Part shown: in pieces, positions 18,126 through 26,963 of the stretch
Layout: the number at the start of each line of letters is the position of its first letter
Position numbering within the stretch: position 1 is the first letter of the stretch
NCBI RefSeq assembly: GCF_002198115.1
Contig: NZ_NGNR01000001.1
Span: 1,353,332-1,417,331 of the forward strand
Length of the DNA stretch: 64,000 bases
DNA from: Robiginitalea sediminis
GTDB lineage: Bacteria; Bacteroidota; Bacteroidia; Flavobacteriales; Flavobacteriaceae
Reading direction: 5' to 3'
Program-made: the position numbers and the translations under genes
The notes under the pieces: generated by a model
The model's database searches: none
Told to the model about the DNA's origin: nothing
Seen by the model: only the letters and a program-made list of their open reading frames with translations

Positions 18126-20288
18126 CTATCCCACCCGGATGGGCATACGATCGGGCCGCTGACCCGTTGCCCGCGTCACGGCATTGGCAATGGCGGCCCC
18201 TACAGGCCCCAATGGCGGTTCGCCAACAGGCCCTGGGGTATCCTTCCCTTGCAGCAGGACCACCTCGATTTCCCGGGGGGCATCCTTCATCAGCCCCATC
18301 CGGTATGGCCCGTACATGGAAGGGGTCAGTTGGCCGTCTACTACCTTCATTTCCTCAAAAAGGGCCGCGCTGAGCCCCATGTGGATGGCGCCTTCGCATT
18401 GGGCCTTTACCTGGTCCGGGTTTACGGCCAGGCCGGGGTCCAGCACACAAGTTACCTTGTGCAGCCGGATCTCCCCGTCCGTAACGGAAAGCTCCACGAC
18501 CTGGGCGCATGGGGTGCCCACATCTACCGAGGCAGCGAGGCCCATGGCACGCCCATCCCGGACTTCTTCTGTATACCGGGAAGTCTCCACCGCTTTTCGG
18601 ATCACGGCTTTCAGTCGCCTCCCTGCCGGGTCATCCGGTATATGCCGCAGTCGGAACCCTGCAGCATCCTGCCCGGCGAGGGATGCCATGTGGTCCATAA
18701 AACTTTCGATGGCAAAGGTGTTGGCCAACAGGCCCAGGCTCCGCCACCAACTGGTGGCAAACGGCAGGTCCACATGCCAGTAAACCGAGCGGTGGTTGGG
18801 AACGGCCCCGTACTGGAGGAACCCGCCCCGGACAGCACCTATATCTGCCCCGACCAGGGTGGGGACCCCCGGGGGCATCAGGGCGGAATCGTTACCTACA
18901 TCCCCGCTCACAAAATGGTGTTCGAGTCCTTCGAGGCTGCCGTCCGCGGCCAGTTTGCCCCGCAGGATGTGGTGGGTGGGCGGGCGGAACATGTCGTGCT
19001 GGAATTCCTCCTCCCGGCTGAAGATGTATTTTACGGGTTTACCCACTGCCCGGGACATCAGGGCAGCCTGAACGGCGTGGGGCGTATGGAGCCTGCGGCC
19101 AAAACCGCCCCCCAGGTAGGTGGGAACCACATTGACCTTTTCCTCCTCAAAGCCCAGGCTTTTGGCCACCTCTTTGCGGGTGAGGGCTACCACCTGGGTG
19201 GAAAGGATAACCGTGGCCCGGTCTGCCTCAACATGGGCGAGTGCCCCGTTGGGTTCCAGCTGTGCATGGGCCCCGATGGGACTCCTGAACTCCAGTTCCA
19301 CGACGTGATCCCCGTCCAGGCCGCGTCCCTCCTTCTGGATGATGGTGGACTTGCCATGGCCAACGGTCATCAGGGCTTCGATATCGGCTTGCTGCAGGTC
19401 CGAAGGGGCATCCCAGGTGACCTCAATGGCATTCTTGGCCCGCTCGGCCTGCGGGTAGGTGCGGGCTACAACCCCTACAAACCCGGCTTCTTCCACAATT
19501 TGAACCACCCCGGGCATGGAAACGGCCCGGGAGGTATCCGCGCTTACAAACCGGGCGCCAATCCGGGTAGGTCGCACCACCGCCCCATAGAGCATGTCCG
19601 GCAGTTCGGCATCCAGTCCGAAGATGGGATGGCCGAAAACCTTGGGCTCCAGATCTACGCGGGGCTCGGGCTTTCCGATATACCGGAAGGATTCCCTGGG
19701 TTTCAGTTTCGGGACTTCAGGGATGTCCCAGCTGGTTACTCCCTGTGCAGCCTGAGCATAACTCAGGCGTTTCTCTCCATACCGGAATATGCCTTCGGCA
19801 ACGGTAAGTGCCGCCGGGGAGGCATTCAGTTTTCCTGCGGCGGCCTCCCGTAGCATTTCCCTGAAGGTGGCGGCCAGGGACCGCAAGGGTTCCCAAAGCC
19901 CGGAGATAGAGGTACTGCCCCCGGTACTCATGCCGTCTATGTTCCCGGTTATGGTGGGGGCGTGGATTACCTGCAGGCGGGCTAAAGGGAATTCCAGTTC
20001 TTCGGCAGCCAGTTGTGCCAGGCCCGTAAAGGTGCCCTGCCCCATTTCCACCTTTGGGGAATACAGGACAATATGGTTGTCCGAAGTTAGTTCGAACCAG
20101 ATCATAGGGTTGTCGATTTCCCCTATATAGCTCATTTCCATTGTGTTGGCCATGGCCAGGATGGACCGGCGGATGGGGTTGCGCGCCAGGTAGGTCCCCA
20201 GGGCGAGGACCCCGGCCGTACCCAGACCGCCGCGGATGAGGAATTTCCGGCGGGATATCTTTTGGGTGTTGGTCTTGCGCCTGGCCAT
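18126..20288 (-). CDS. Molybdopterin-binding aldehyde/isoquinoline oxidoreductase beta subunit (IorB-like), Tat-exported
   Basis: This 720-residue protein belongs to the xanthine dehydrogenase molybdenum-cofactor subunits, closest in layout to isoquinoline 1-oxidoreductase beta. An N-terminal twin-arginine motif SRRKFL (12-17) and a hydrophobic stretch point to folded export. VEMGQGTFTGLAQLAAEEL and a second Moco domain with GGGFGRRLHT follow. The C-terminal VGEPPLGPVG contains the conserved Glu (about 690) that acts as base at molybdenum. The start at 20288 forms TAATG with the stop of the iron-sulfur subunit, giving strict coupling. Family members hydroxylate N-heterocycles or aldehydes; the substrate here is unknown. 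No cytochrome c domain is fused, so the electron acceptor is not evident. Confidence 0.93.
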   Translation of the reverse strand: MARRKTNTQKISRRKFLIRGGLGTAGVLALGTYLARNPIRRSILAMANTMEMSYIGEIDNPMIWFELTSDNHIVLYSPKVEMGQGTFTGLAQLAAEELEFPLARLQVIHAPTITGNIDGMSTGGSTSISGLWEPLRSLAATFREMLREAAAGKLNASPAALTVAEGIFRYGEKRLSYAQAAQGVTSWDIPEVPKLKPRESFRYIGKPEPRVDLEPKVFGHPIFGLDAELPDMLYGAVVRPTRIGARFVSADTSRAVSMPGVVQIVEEAGFVGVVARTYPQAERAKNAIEVTWDAPSDLQQADIEALMTVGHGKSTIIQKEGRGLDGDHVVELEFRSPIGAHAQLEPNGALAHVEADRATVILSTQVVALTRKEVAKSLGFEEEKVNVVPTYLGGGFGRRLHTPHAVQAALMSRAVGKPVKYIFSREEEFQHDMFRPPTHHILRGKLAADGSLEGLEHHFVSGDVGNDSALMPPGVPTLVGADIGAVRGGFLQYGAVPNHRSVYWHVDLPFATSWWRSLGLLANTFAIESFMDHMASLAGQDAAGFRLRHIPDDPAGRRLKAVIRKAVETSRYTEEVRDGRAMGLAASVDVGTPCAQVVELSVTDGEIRLHKVTCVLDPGLAVNPDQVKAQCEGAIHMGLSAALFEEMKVVDGQLTPSMYGPYRMGLMKDAPREIEVVLLQGKDTPGPVGEPPLGPVGAAIANAVTRATGQRPDRMPIRVG

Positions 20289-20773
20289 TACCGGGGATTT
20301 TCGGTTGAAGGGACGGCGAGCAATGCTGCGGCACGGTGGATGGCTTTTCGGATGCGCCCATGTGTGCCGCAGCGGCAGACATTGACGATATGCTGGTCGA
20401 TATCGGTATCGGTGGGCTGCGGGATTTTCTCCAGCAGGGCTGCTGCTGCCATTATAAAGCCGGGCTGGCAATACCCGCATTGGGGTACGATTTCCTCCAT
20501 CCAGGCCTGCTGTACCGGGTGGGGGGCATCCGGGGAGCCGAGCCCTTCGATGGTAGTGATTGTTTTCCCCACAACATTGGCCGCCGGATAACTGCAACAC
20601 CTAACGGCCTCACCATCTATCAGGACGGTACAGGCCCCGCATGCTGCGCGGCCGCAACCAAATTTAGTGCCCATAAGCCCCAGGGCGTCCCTGAGGACCC
20701 ACAGCAGGGGGGTGGCCGGGTCTTCCAGTTCCAGTTGCAAAGGGGCGCCGTTAAGGGTGCATTCCAGGGTCAT
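20288..20773 (-). CDS. (2Fe-2S) subunit of molybdenum hydroxylase (IorA-like)
   Basis: This 161-residue protein is the electron-transfer partner of the downstream Moco subunit. A plant-type [2Fe-2S] domain has Cys40, Cys45 and Cys48 in [13 protein letters not shown] with Cys59/60. The second, helical cluster uses Cys99 and Cys102 (QCGYCQPGF) and Cys133 and Cys135 (VCRCGTH). Both clusters are complete. It has no export signal of its own and would be carried out with the Tat-targeted partner, as known for this family. Translation of the two genes is coupled through TAATG. A dedicated third (FAD) subunit is absent, which fits the IorAB two-subunit type. Confidence 0.95.
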   Translation of the reverse strand: MTLECTLNGAPLQLELEDPATPLLWVLRDALGLMGTKFGCGRAACGACTVLIDGEAVRCCSYPAANVVGKTITTIEGLGSPDAPHPVQQAWMEEIVPQCGYCQPGFIMAAAALLEKIPQPTDTDIDQHIVNVCRCGTHGRIRKAIHRAAALLAVPSTENPR

Positions 20774-20898
20774 GTGCTCTTAGTATGGCCTTCCTGTAAA
20801 GGTAGGAAAATGATATGAGGGTCCTGTGGGGAAAAACCGGGACTTTCCGCTGGCGGCCCGGATTTTTCGTACCTTAAACTCAACATAAAACCAACCCT

Positions 20899-21780
20899 AT
20901 GAAAACCCGACTTTTACCCCTCCTTTTGATGCTGCCCCTACTGGTAACCGCCCAACGCGATTGGAGCCAGGTGGAGGTCACCTCCGAGCCTCTGGCCGAC
21001 AACCTCTATGTGCTTTTCGGGGCCGGTGGGAATATGGGCCTGGCCCTGGGGGATCAGTATGCCTACCTGATCGATGACCAGTTTGCCCCCCTGTCCGATA
21101 AAATCCTGGCGGCCATACGCCAGATCACCGACAAGCCCCTGAAATATGTCGTAAATACGCATTGGCACGGCGACCATGCCGGTGGTAATGCCCCCATGGC
21201 CGCGCAGGGGGCCGTCCTGATTGCCCACGACAATGTGCGAAAGCGGATGTCCTCCGTCCAGTGGGAGGGAACCGACCGGGAGACCCAGCCTGCGCCGTTT
21301 GCAGCCCTTTCCCGGATCACCTTCAATGAGAAAATGACGGTCCACCTCGATGCCTCCAACAGCATGCACCTGATGCATGTGAACCCATCCCATACCGATG
21401 GGGATACCTATGTCTACTTTCCCGAGGCCAATGTAATCCACATGGGAGACAACTTCATCAGTGGGTATCCGTTTATCGACATTGCCTCCGGGGGCGATAT
21501 AGACGGCCTGGTCAGCAACCTGAATATGGCCCTTTTTATCGTGGACGACCAGACCCGGATTATCCGGGGCCATGGGCAAGTGGCTACCCGTGCAGACCTG
21601 CTGGCATTCCGGGATATGGTGGATACCATCCGCATGCGGGTACATCAGGCCAAGTCTTCCGGCAAATCCCTGGAGGAGGTACAACAAATGGGCCTTACAG
21701 CCGAATGGGACCAGCAATACGACAACGGGTTTATCAATGCCCAGCGCTTGCTGGAAGCGGTTTACGCCTCTGTGGACTAA
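20899..21780 (+). CDS. Secreted metallo-beta-lactamase-fold hydrolase
   Basis: This 293-residue protein starts with a signal peptide (MKTRLLPLLLMLPLLVTAQ). The metal-binding motif HxHxDH is intact: His88, His90, Asp92 and His93 in NTHWHGDHAGGN. A further ligand His is in VNPSHTDGDTYVYFP, and an Asp in IHMGDNF. The fold covers class B beta-lactamases, lactonases, alkylsulfatases and quinone-related hydrolases. Lack of clear B1 motifs beyond the metal site makes an antibiotic role unproven. It is divergent from the hydroxylase pair and shares a bidirectional terminator with the esterase gene on the other strand. Confidence 0.88.
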   Translation: MKTRLLPLLLMLPLLVTAQRDWSQVEVTSEPLADNLYVLFGAGGNMGLALGDQYAYLIDDQFAPLSDKILAAIRQITDKPLKYVVNTHWHGDHAGGNAPMAAQGAVLIAHDNVRKRMSSVQWEGTDRETQPAPFAALSRITFNEKMTVHLDASNSMHLMHVNPSHTDGDTYVYFPEANVIHMGDNFISGYPFIDIASGGDIDGLVSNLNMALFIVDDQTRIIRGHGQVATRADLLAFRDMVDTIRMRVHQAKSSGKSLEEVQQMGLTAEWDQQYDNGFINAQRLLEAVYASVD

Positions 21781-21800
21781 AGCCCTGCCTGTAAAATTAA

Positions 21801-21827
21801 AAGCCGCCTCTTCAGGCGGCTTTTTCA
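21801..21827. terminator. Bidirectional terminator between MBL and esterase genes
   Basis: AAGCCGCCT (21801-21809) and AGGCGGCTT (21814-21822) form a 9-bp stem with a CTTC loop. A T run follows on the plus strand and TTTTAATTTT on the minus strand. It separates two convergent genes. Confidence 0.88.
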
Positions 21828-21828
21828 T

Positions 21829-23127
21829 TTATTTCTTCTGAGCTGCCAGCCACTGCATGACCGTTACCGGGGTGTTGCCCAGGCGCACCGGTTTCCCATC
21901 GAAGTCGCGCATGGCGGTATTCGCGTGGGAATAGATCCAGGACCAGTGCCCGCTATAGTGGAAGTCTTCCCCGCCATATTGCCCCGTGATATCGGTAACA
22001 TGGTCGTAGAACGAGAAATGGACCTTCCGGGCCCCGGCTGCCATAAGCCGGTTGTATATGGGGACCACGGTTTCCTCCGGTACAGTAACCGGGTCGTCCT
22101 TGGAGTGGATAAACCAGATGGGTACGTTGCGGATGCTTCGGATCTGGGCATCGGAGAGGAACTCGGAGTGGTAGGCCAGGGCGCTGATATAACCGGCGGC
22201 GAAGTAGTCCGGGTGTTCCAGGATGAGCTTCAGGCTCATGTACCCCCCGTTGCTGCACCCGCCTACGTAGATCCGGTTGCGGTCTATTTCCGGATGGCGT
22301 TCCACATAATCCTGTATCAGCGCCATAAGCCCGGCATGGTAGATGTCATCGACGTCCCCACGGGTATATCCGCCCCCTTCTCGGTTCATCCAGAAGGTAG
22401 GGGTTTGGGGAACCAGAACATAGGCCCCTCCAAAAATTTGCTGGATCTCCGGAGAGGCGTAGTTGGCCGCCCGGTTGCCCAACAGGGCAATGGTGGGGTC
22501 GGTACCTCCTTCACCACCGCCGTGAAGCCAGATGAGAAGGGGTTTTTTGCCACTTCCCGTGGTAGGGGTATAATGGGCATAGGAGAGGGATTTCCCGGGG
22601 GCGTATTCGAAGGAGCCATCCAGGCGGAAACGGTCTGCCTGCGGCATGATCCGGCCGGTTTTCCAGGTCCAGGTCCTGCTGCTGGGCAGGTGGGTAACGC
22701 CTACCTGGTAGTCTACCCAGAAGTTGCCCCGTACTTTTTCATTGCGGGCATAATGGAAAGGGGAAGCCAGCCGCATCTGTGGGTTTACCGAAAGGACCAG
22801 GGTGAGGTATTCCCCTTTCGATTGACGGTTCCCGGAAGCATCTGAGATATAGGCGCCCAGGACTTCCCTCTCCCCGGAGGCGGTGTCCTCAGGCAGCTCT
22901 GCCAGGTCGGTTTTCCGGGTGGCCAGAACCGTAAAGGACCCTTCCGGGACGGAGTCCAGGGTTTGCCCGAAGTCCAGAACGACCTTGTTTACGGCGGGTC
23001 CCCAATCGAAGCCTTCAACCACAATCCGGTACTGTCCGGCCGGCTCGGGTGCGGGTTCGGCTTGGGCCTGCGCAGCGAGTATTACCAGGCTAAGGATGCC
23101 TGTGAGAATAGTTCGTATTGTTTTCAT
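21829..23127 (-). CDS. Secreted alpha/beta-hydrolase esterase (PHB depolymerase/feruloyl-esterase-like)
   Basis: This 432-residue protein has a signal peptide (first 23 residues, ending AQAQA), an N-terminal beta-rich domain to about residue 170, and an alpha/beta-hydrolase domain from about 180. The oxyanion-loop motif LLIWLHGGGEGG is followed by the nucleophile elbow GGCSNGG with Ser292. Candidate acid and base are Asp344/345 (HSKDDPVTVP) and His394 (YSGHWSW). The arrangement matches secreted carbohydrate esterases and peptidase-like enzymes of Bacteroidota that act on plant or algal polymers; the substrate is inferred only at that level. It stands alone in its strand context. Confidence 0.85.
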   Translation of the reverse strand: MKTIRTILTGILSLVILAAQAQAEPAPEPAGQYRIVVEGFDWGPAVNKVVLDFGQTLDSVPEGSFTVLATRKTDLAELPEDTASGEREVLGAYISDASGNRQSKGEYLTLVLSVNPQMRLASPFHYARNEKVRGNFWVDYQVGVTHLPSSRTWTWKTGRIMPQADRFRLDGSFEYAPGKSLSYAHYTPTTGSGKKPLLIWLHGGGEGGTDPTIALLGNRAANYASPEIQQIFGGAYVLVPQTPTFWMNREGGGYTRGDVDDIYHAGLMALIQDYVERHPEIDRNRIYVGGCSNGGYMSLKLILEHPDYFAAGYISALAYHSEFLSDAQIRSIRNVPIWFIHSKDDPVTVPEETVVPIYNRLMAAGARKVHFSFYDHVTDITGQYGGEDFHYSGHWSWIYSHANTAMRDFDGKPVRLGNTPVTVMQWLAAQKK

Positions 23128-23225
23128 GAGTATGGTGTTTAGAGTTGGTTATGGCCCCGCCTTCGATCGTGATGGGCCAGGGGTGAAACACCCCTGGATG
23201 TTAGACGTCCCAGCTCCCAAAAGGT

Positions 23226-24512
23226 TTATTCCTCCTGTGGGTTCCGCTCATTTTCTGCCCTGCGGTAAGGGCGGATAATAAGCCCCAGGGGTCGGTCATA
23301 GCTGATATAATTGAAGGCCCAGTGGTAAAGGGCCGAGAGTTTGTTGCGGAAGCCAACCAGGGAAAGGATATGCACCAGCATCCAGACCAGCCAGGCAAAA
23401 CCGCCCTGGAATTTCCAGTTGGGCAGGTCCACCACTGCACGCACCCGGCCTACTGTGGCCATTACGCCCTTATTGCTGTACTGGAAGGGCTGCATTTCCT
23501 GTTTGCGCAAAAGCCTGTCCAGATTCCGGGCCAGGTGCCTGCCCTGTTGCTGGGCTACAGGTGCCATCATGGGCAGCCCCTTTGGGTAGTCTTCCGAAAT
23601 ACATGCGGCTACATCCCCTATGGCAAAAATATCCTGGGTACCCAGGACCCTGTTACACGCATCCACGGCAATCCGCTGGCCGCGGCCATAACAGGAATCG
23701 GGCATGCCGGGAACCGGCGCTGCGCATACCCCAGCCGTCCAGATGACCGTATCGGTTGGGAAGGAGGAGCCGTCTTCCAACAGGATGCGGTCCTCCGTAT
23801 AGGAGGCAACCCGGGAATGCAGCAAAACGTTTACCCCGAGCTCCTTCAGGTAGTCCAGCGCTTTTGCAGACGCTTCTTCGGACATGGCGTTTAATACCCT
23901 GGACCCTGATTGATACAGGTTTATGCTCATTCGGGAGGTGTCCAGGTCCGGGAAGTCCTTCGGGATGACGTGTTTTTTCATTTCTGCCAGGGCCCCGGCC
24001 ATTTCAATACCGGCCGGCCCGCCCCCCACGATGGCGATATTCATGATCTCCTCCAGAGATTCCCCGCTGTAGTTGGCCAGGGCTTTTTCCAGGTTCTGGT
24101 AGATATAGCTGCGGATGTTCAGGGCATCGGGTACCGACTTCAGGGTAAGCAGCCGGTCTTTTACTGTGTCGAAATTGAAAAAATTGGTGGCGCTGCCCGT
24201 GGCCAGAACGAGGTAGTCATAGCCAATAGCGCCGATACTGGTATGGATGCGGTTGCGTTCCCATTCCACGGAATGCACCTGGGCCATCCGGCAGGTTATG
24301 TTGCGCTGGTTGCGGAAGATGCGGCGGATGGGGTAGGCAATACTGTCCGGTTCCAGTCCACCCGTGGCCACCTGATACAGCAGGGGTTGGAAATTGTGAT
24401 AGTTGTTCCGGTCAATCAGGATAACCTCCACCGGCATTCGCCTGAGGGCCTTGGCCAGGGCAATCCCGCCGAAGCCGGCGCCTACGATTACGATTTTTGT
24501 GGGTGATGGCAT
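23226..24512 (-). CDS. ndh: Type II NADH:quinone oxidoreductase (NDH-2)
   Basis: NDH-2 oxidises NADH and reduces quinone at the cytoplasmic face of the membrane without pumping ions. The 428-residue protein has the FAD loop GAGFGG at residues 11-16, the NAD loop IAIVGGGPAGIEMAGAL near 165, and the second FAD motif IFAIGDVAAC near 300. The C-terminus has an amphipathic to hydrophobic stretch (WLVWMLVHILSLVGF) that fits membrane attachment. YQVATGGLEPDSIAYPIR is a strong family signature. It lies between the esterase and the gluconate-dehydrogenase-type gene but is probably transcribed alone. Confidence 0.93.
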   Translation of the reverse strand: MPSPTKIVIVGAGFGGIALAKALRRMPVEVILIDRNNYHNFQPLLYQVATGGLEPDSIAYPIRRIFRNQRNITCRMAQVHSVEWERNRIHTSIGAIGYDYLVLATGSATNFFNFDTVKDRLLTLKSVPDALNIRSYIYQNLEKALANYSGESLEEIMNIAIVGGGPAGIEMAGALAEMKKHVIPKDFPDLDTSRMSINLYQSGSRVLNAMSEEASAKALDYLKELGVNVLLHSRVASYTEDRILLEDGSSFPTDTVIWTAGVCAAPVPGMPDSCYGRGQRIAVDACNRVLGTQDIFAIGDVAACISEDYPKGLPMMAPVAQQQGRHLARNLDRLLRKQEMQPFQYSNKGVMATVGRVRAVVDLPNWKFQGGFAWLVWMLVHILSLVGFRNKLSALYHWAFNYISYDRPLGLIIRPYRRAENERNPQEE

Positions 24513-24663
24513 CCGGGGATGGTTTTTAGGGAGGTAAGATACAACGGCGTATTGGGAAGGGCAACCCGTCGGCGTGGGTGCTATGGGGTTGCAGGGGTGG
24601 AGGGTAATTTAGCGGGTGGGAGGATGGGGGTTTTAGTGCTACAAAAAAATAAATCAAAACCCC

Positions 24664-25257
24664 TTACAAACTCCATCGGTTCCCGACTTCAGAAACCGGG
24701 ATACAGCCGTTATAGGCCCCAGGGATCGGATCGTAGCTCAGGACGTTTTCGCCTATTTCTTCCGAGCTGAAATACGCCCAGATCAGGGTGGATTTAAACT
24801 GCCGGTAGAATCCGATGGGTGCTTCTTCGCCCACAGGGGTGCCCCATACGCTAATCCTGAATTTACCGTCCTCCTGTTCGGCCTGCTTCAGGACTTCGTG
24901 ACGGCGGTCCTGGGAAAGTTCCGCAAAAACAGCCCCGAAAGCCTCTTTACAATGCGCGTCGAAACCCGCAAATGCATACCGCATACCCTCTTTTCCCTCA
25001 GGGTCGAAGGATTTTGCAATAAGGCGGTCTATAAAGATGTCGACTTTTACATCCAGGGCCCCGGGGGTATCGGTACGGGGGAGGATGGTATCGGCAAGGG
25101 ATGCCACCAGTGCCGCTTCGGCCGGAGTAAAGAACAAGGGGGTCCAGTCCAGCCTTTTTTCGGATTGGCATGCCTGGAGAAGTGAAAGGGCAGAAGGCAA
25201 GGCCAGGGAGGCGCTGGCAAGGAGGCCGGTAGTCTTAAGGGCTTTTCTACGGTCCAT
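24664..25257 (-). CDS. Gluconate 2-dehydrogenase subunit 3-like small subunit, Tat lipoprotein
   Basis: This 197-residue protein belongs to the small (gamma or hitch-hiker) subunits of membrane-bound FAD sugar dehydrogenases. An RRK motif at residues 3-5, a hydrophobic region and LQAC with Cys30 suggest a Tat signal ending in a lipobox. The core has LFFTPAEAALVASLADTILP, the family signature. In characterised enzymes this subunit carries the signal-less GMC subunit across the membrane. It starts by TGATG overlap with the stop of the GMC gene, so the two are translationally coupled and most likely form one complex. Confidence 0.92.
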   Translation of the reverse strand: MDRRKALKTTGLLASASLALPSALSLLQACQSEKRLDWTPLFFTPAEAALVASLADTILPRTDTPGALDVKVDIFIDRLIAKSFDPEGKEGMRYAFAGFDAHCKEAFGAVFAELSQDRRHEVLKQAEQEDGKFRISVWGTPVGEEAPIGFYRQFKSTLIWAYFSSEEIGENVLSYDPIPGAYNGCIPVSEVGNRWSL

Positions 25258-26963
25258 CAGAGGTTGAATTTTTTGAGTTCAGAAACGGCGTGGTGTGCGG
25301 CGCGGGCGCTCAGGGCCATGTACGTAAGGGATGGGTTGACACAAGAGGAGGAGGTCATGCAGGCCCCGTCGGTAACGTACACATTTTCCGCCCCAAACAC
25401 CTGGTTGTGGGCATTGAGGACCGCGGTTTTGGAGCTGTGCCCCATCCGGGCAGTCCCCATTTCATGTATGCCATAACCCGGTTCGTGTTCCTTGTCGAAT
25501 CCTTCGACATCCTTCAGGCCTGCGCGTTCCAGCATCTCCACGGCATCTATCCGGATTTGCCGGTTGATGGCTTTTTCGTTTTCCTTAAACTCGCAGTCAA
25601 TGGCTAGGGTTGGTTGTCCCCATTTGTCCAGGACGTCGGGATTCAGGCTTACTTTGTTTTCGTGGTAGGGCAGGCATTCTGCGAACCCTGTGATAAAGAA
25701 CTCCCAGGGCCCGGGTTTGAGGATGGCATCCTTGTAGTCTGCTCCGAATCCTTCCATGTTGGCTGCCGCCTGTATCCCGCCACGGCTCCCGCCACCCTGG
25801 AACCCGAAGCCCCGCACAAAATCCTGTGACCGGGTGGTGTCGTCCAGGTTCCAGTAACGGGGGATGTAGATCCCGTTTGGCCTGCGCCCGCTGTAGGTTT
25901 CATTTTCAAAACCGTCCACCCGGGCTACGGCACCAATGCGATAGGTATGGTCCATCAGGTTGTGTCCGAGTTCCCCGCTGTCGTTGCCCAGGCCGTTAGG
26001 AAACCGGTTGGAAGTGGATTGCATCAGGATCTGGGTGGAACTCAGGCAGGAAGCATTGCAGAAAATAACGCGGGCGTGATATTCCAGGGCTTCGCCTGTT
26101 TCGGCATCGATGATGCGCACCCCAGTGGCCTTGCCCTTGTTTTCGTCGTAAATGATGGATTGTGCGATAGAGAAAGGCCGGATGGTCAGGTTGCCCGTGG
26201 CGTGTGCGGCGGGCAGGGTGACGGCATTGCTGCTGAAATAGGCCCCGTAGGGACAGCCCCGGCTGCAGCGGTTGCGGTACTGGCACTGACCCCTCCCGTT
26301 CAAGGGTTGGGTCAGGTGGGCCACCCGCCCAATAATCATATGCCTTCCCGGGAAGGCGCCCTCTATCCGCTCCTTCACGTGTTTTTCCACACAGTTCATT
26401 TCCATGGGGGGCAGGAAATGGCTGTCCGGCAGTTGGGGCAGCCCCAGGGCCTCCCCGCTAATCCCGGCAAACTTTTCCACATAGGTGTACCAGGGTTCTA
26501 TGTCTTTGTAACGGATGGGCCAGTCCACACCGAAGCCGTCTTTGGCATTGGCCTCAAAATCCAGGTCGCTCCAGCGGTAGGTCTGTTTGCCCCATAGAAG
26601 ACTCCGTCCTCCCATCTGGTGGGCCCTTACCCATAAAAAGGGTTTTACTTCCGTGTACGGGTTTTCCTGGTCATTGGCCCAAAAGTGCTCCGTGCTTTTT
26701 CCGATGAATCCGGTTCGTATGGCTTTATAGTGCCTGGCCTTTTCTTCCGGGGTTAGGGCCTCCCGGAGATTCATGTCCCAGGGGTCGTCGTTCATGGTGG
26801 GGTAATCCACCACGTGTTCTACCAGGCGCCCGCGTTCCAGGACAAGAGTCTTCAGGCCCTGTTCGCATAATTCCTTTGCAGCCCAGCCTCCGCTGATGCC
26901 CGAACCGATGACAATGGCATCGTAAGTCATCTCTTTGCGGGCATCAATATTGTAGTTTGCCAT
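25257..26963 (-). CDS. GMC-family FAD sugar dehydrogenase catalytic subunit with Cys-x5-Cys-x3-Cys motif
   Basis: This 568-residue glucose-methanol-choline oxidoreductase has the FAD-binding loop GSGISGGWAAKEL at residues 20-32. The catalytic pair is likely His500 (YGIHEMGTARMG) and Asn543 (SCVNPSLTYMAL). Cys227, Cys233 and Cys237 have the C-x5-C-x3-C spacing that holds a [3Fe-4S] cluster in bacterial FAD glucose dehydrogenases. It has no signal of its own; the start at 26963 (MANYNIDARKEMTYDAIVIG) puts the FAD loop near the N-terminus, and a longer in-frame reading adds only low-complexity residues. Export would rely on the coupled small subunit. Glucoside 3-dehydrogenase or glucose/gluconate dehydrogenase activity is plausible; the substrate is unproven. 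Confidence 0.93.
   Translation of the reverse strand: MANYNIDARKEMTYDAIVIGSGISGGWAAKELCEQGLKTLVLERGRLVEHVVDYPTMNDDPWDMNLREALTPEEKARHYKAIRTGFIGKSTEHFWANDQENPYTEVKPFLWVRAHQMGGRSLLWGKQTYRWSDLDFEANAKDGFGVDWPIRYKDIEPWYTYVEKFAGISGEALGLPQLPDSHFLPPMEMNCVEKHVKERIEGAFPGRHMIIGRVAHLTQPLNGRGQCQYRNRCSRGCPYGAYFSSNAVTLPAAHATGNLTIRPFSIAQSIIYDENKGKATGVRIIDAETGEALEYHARVIFCNASCLSSTQILMQSTSNRFPNGLGNDSGELGHNLMDHTYRIGAVARVDGFENETYSGRRPNGIYIPRYWNLDDTTRSQDFVRGFGFQGGGSRGGIQAAANMEGFGADYKDAILKPGPWEFFITGFAECLPYHENKVSLNPDVLDKWGQPTLAIDCEFKENEKAINRQIRIDAVEMLERAGLKDVEGFDKEHEPGYGIHEMGTARMGHSSKTAVLNAHNQVFGAENVYVTDGACMTSSSCVNPSLTYMALSARAAHHAVSELKKFNL

Noticed and set aside
18249-19853. A 534-codon open frame on the plus strand
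   Set aside because: It is antisense to the molybdenum hydroxylase subunit, whose motifs are complete, and its protein is low-complexity Gly/Pro/His-rich.
20899-21780. Antibiotic-resistance beta-lactamase for the secreted MBL-fold protein
   Set aside because: Only the general metal site is visible; motifs specific to class B beta-lactamases are not clear, so the generic name is safer.
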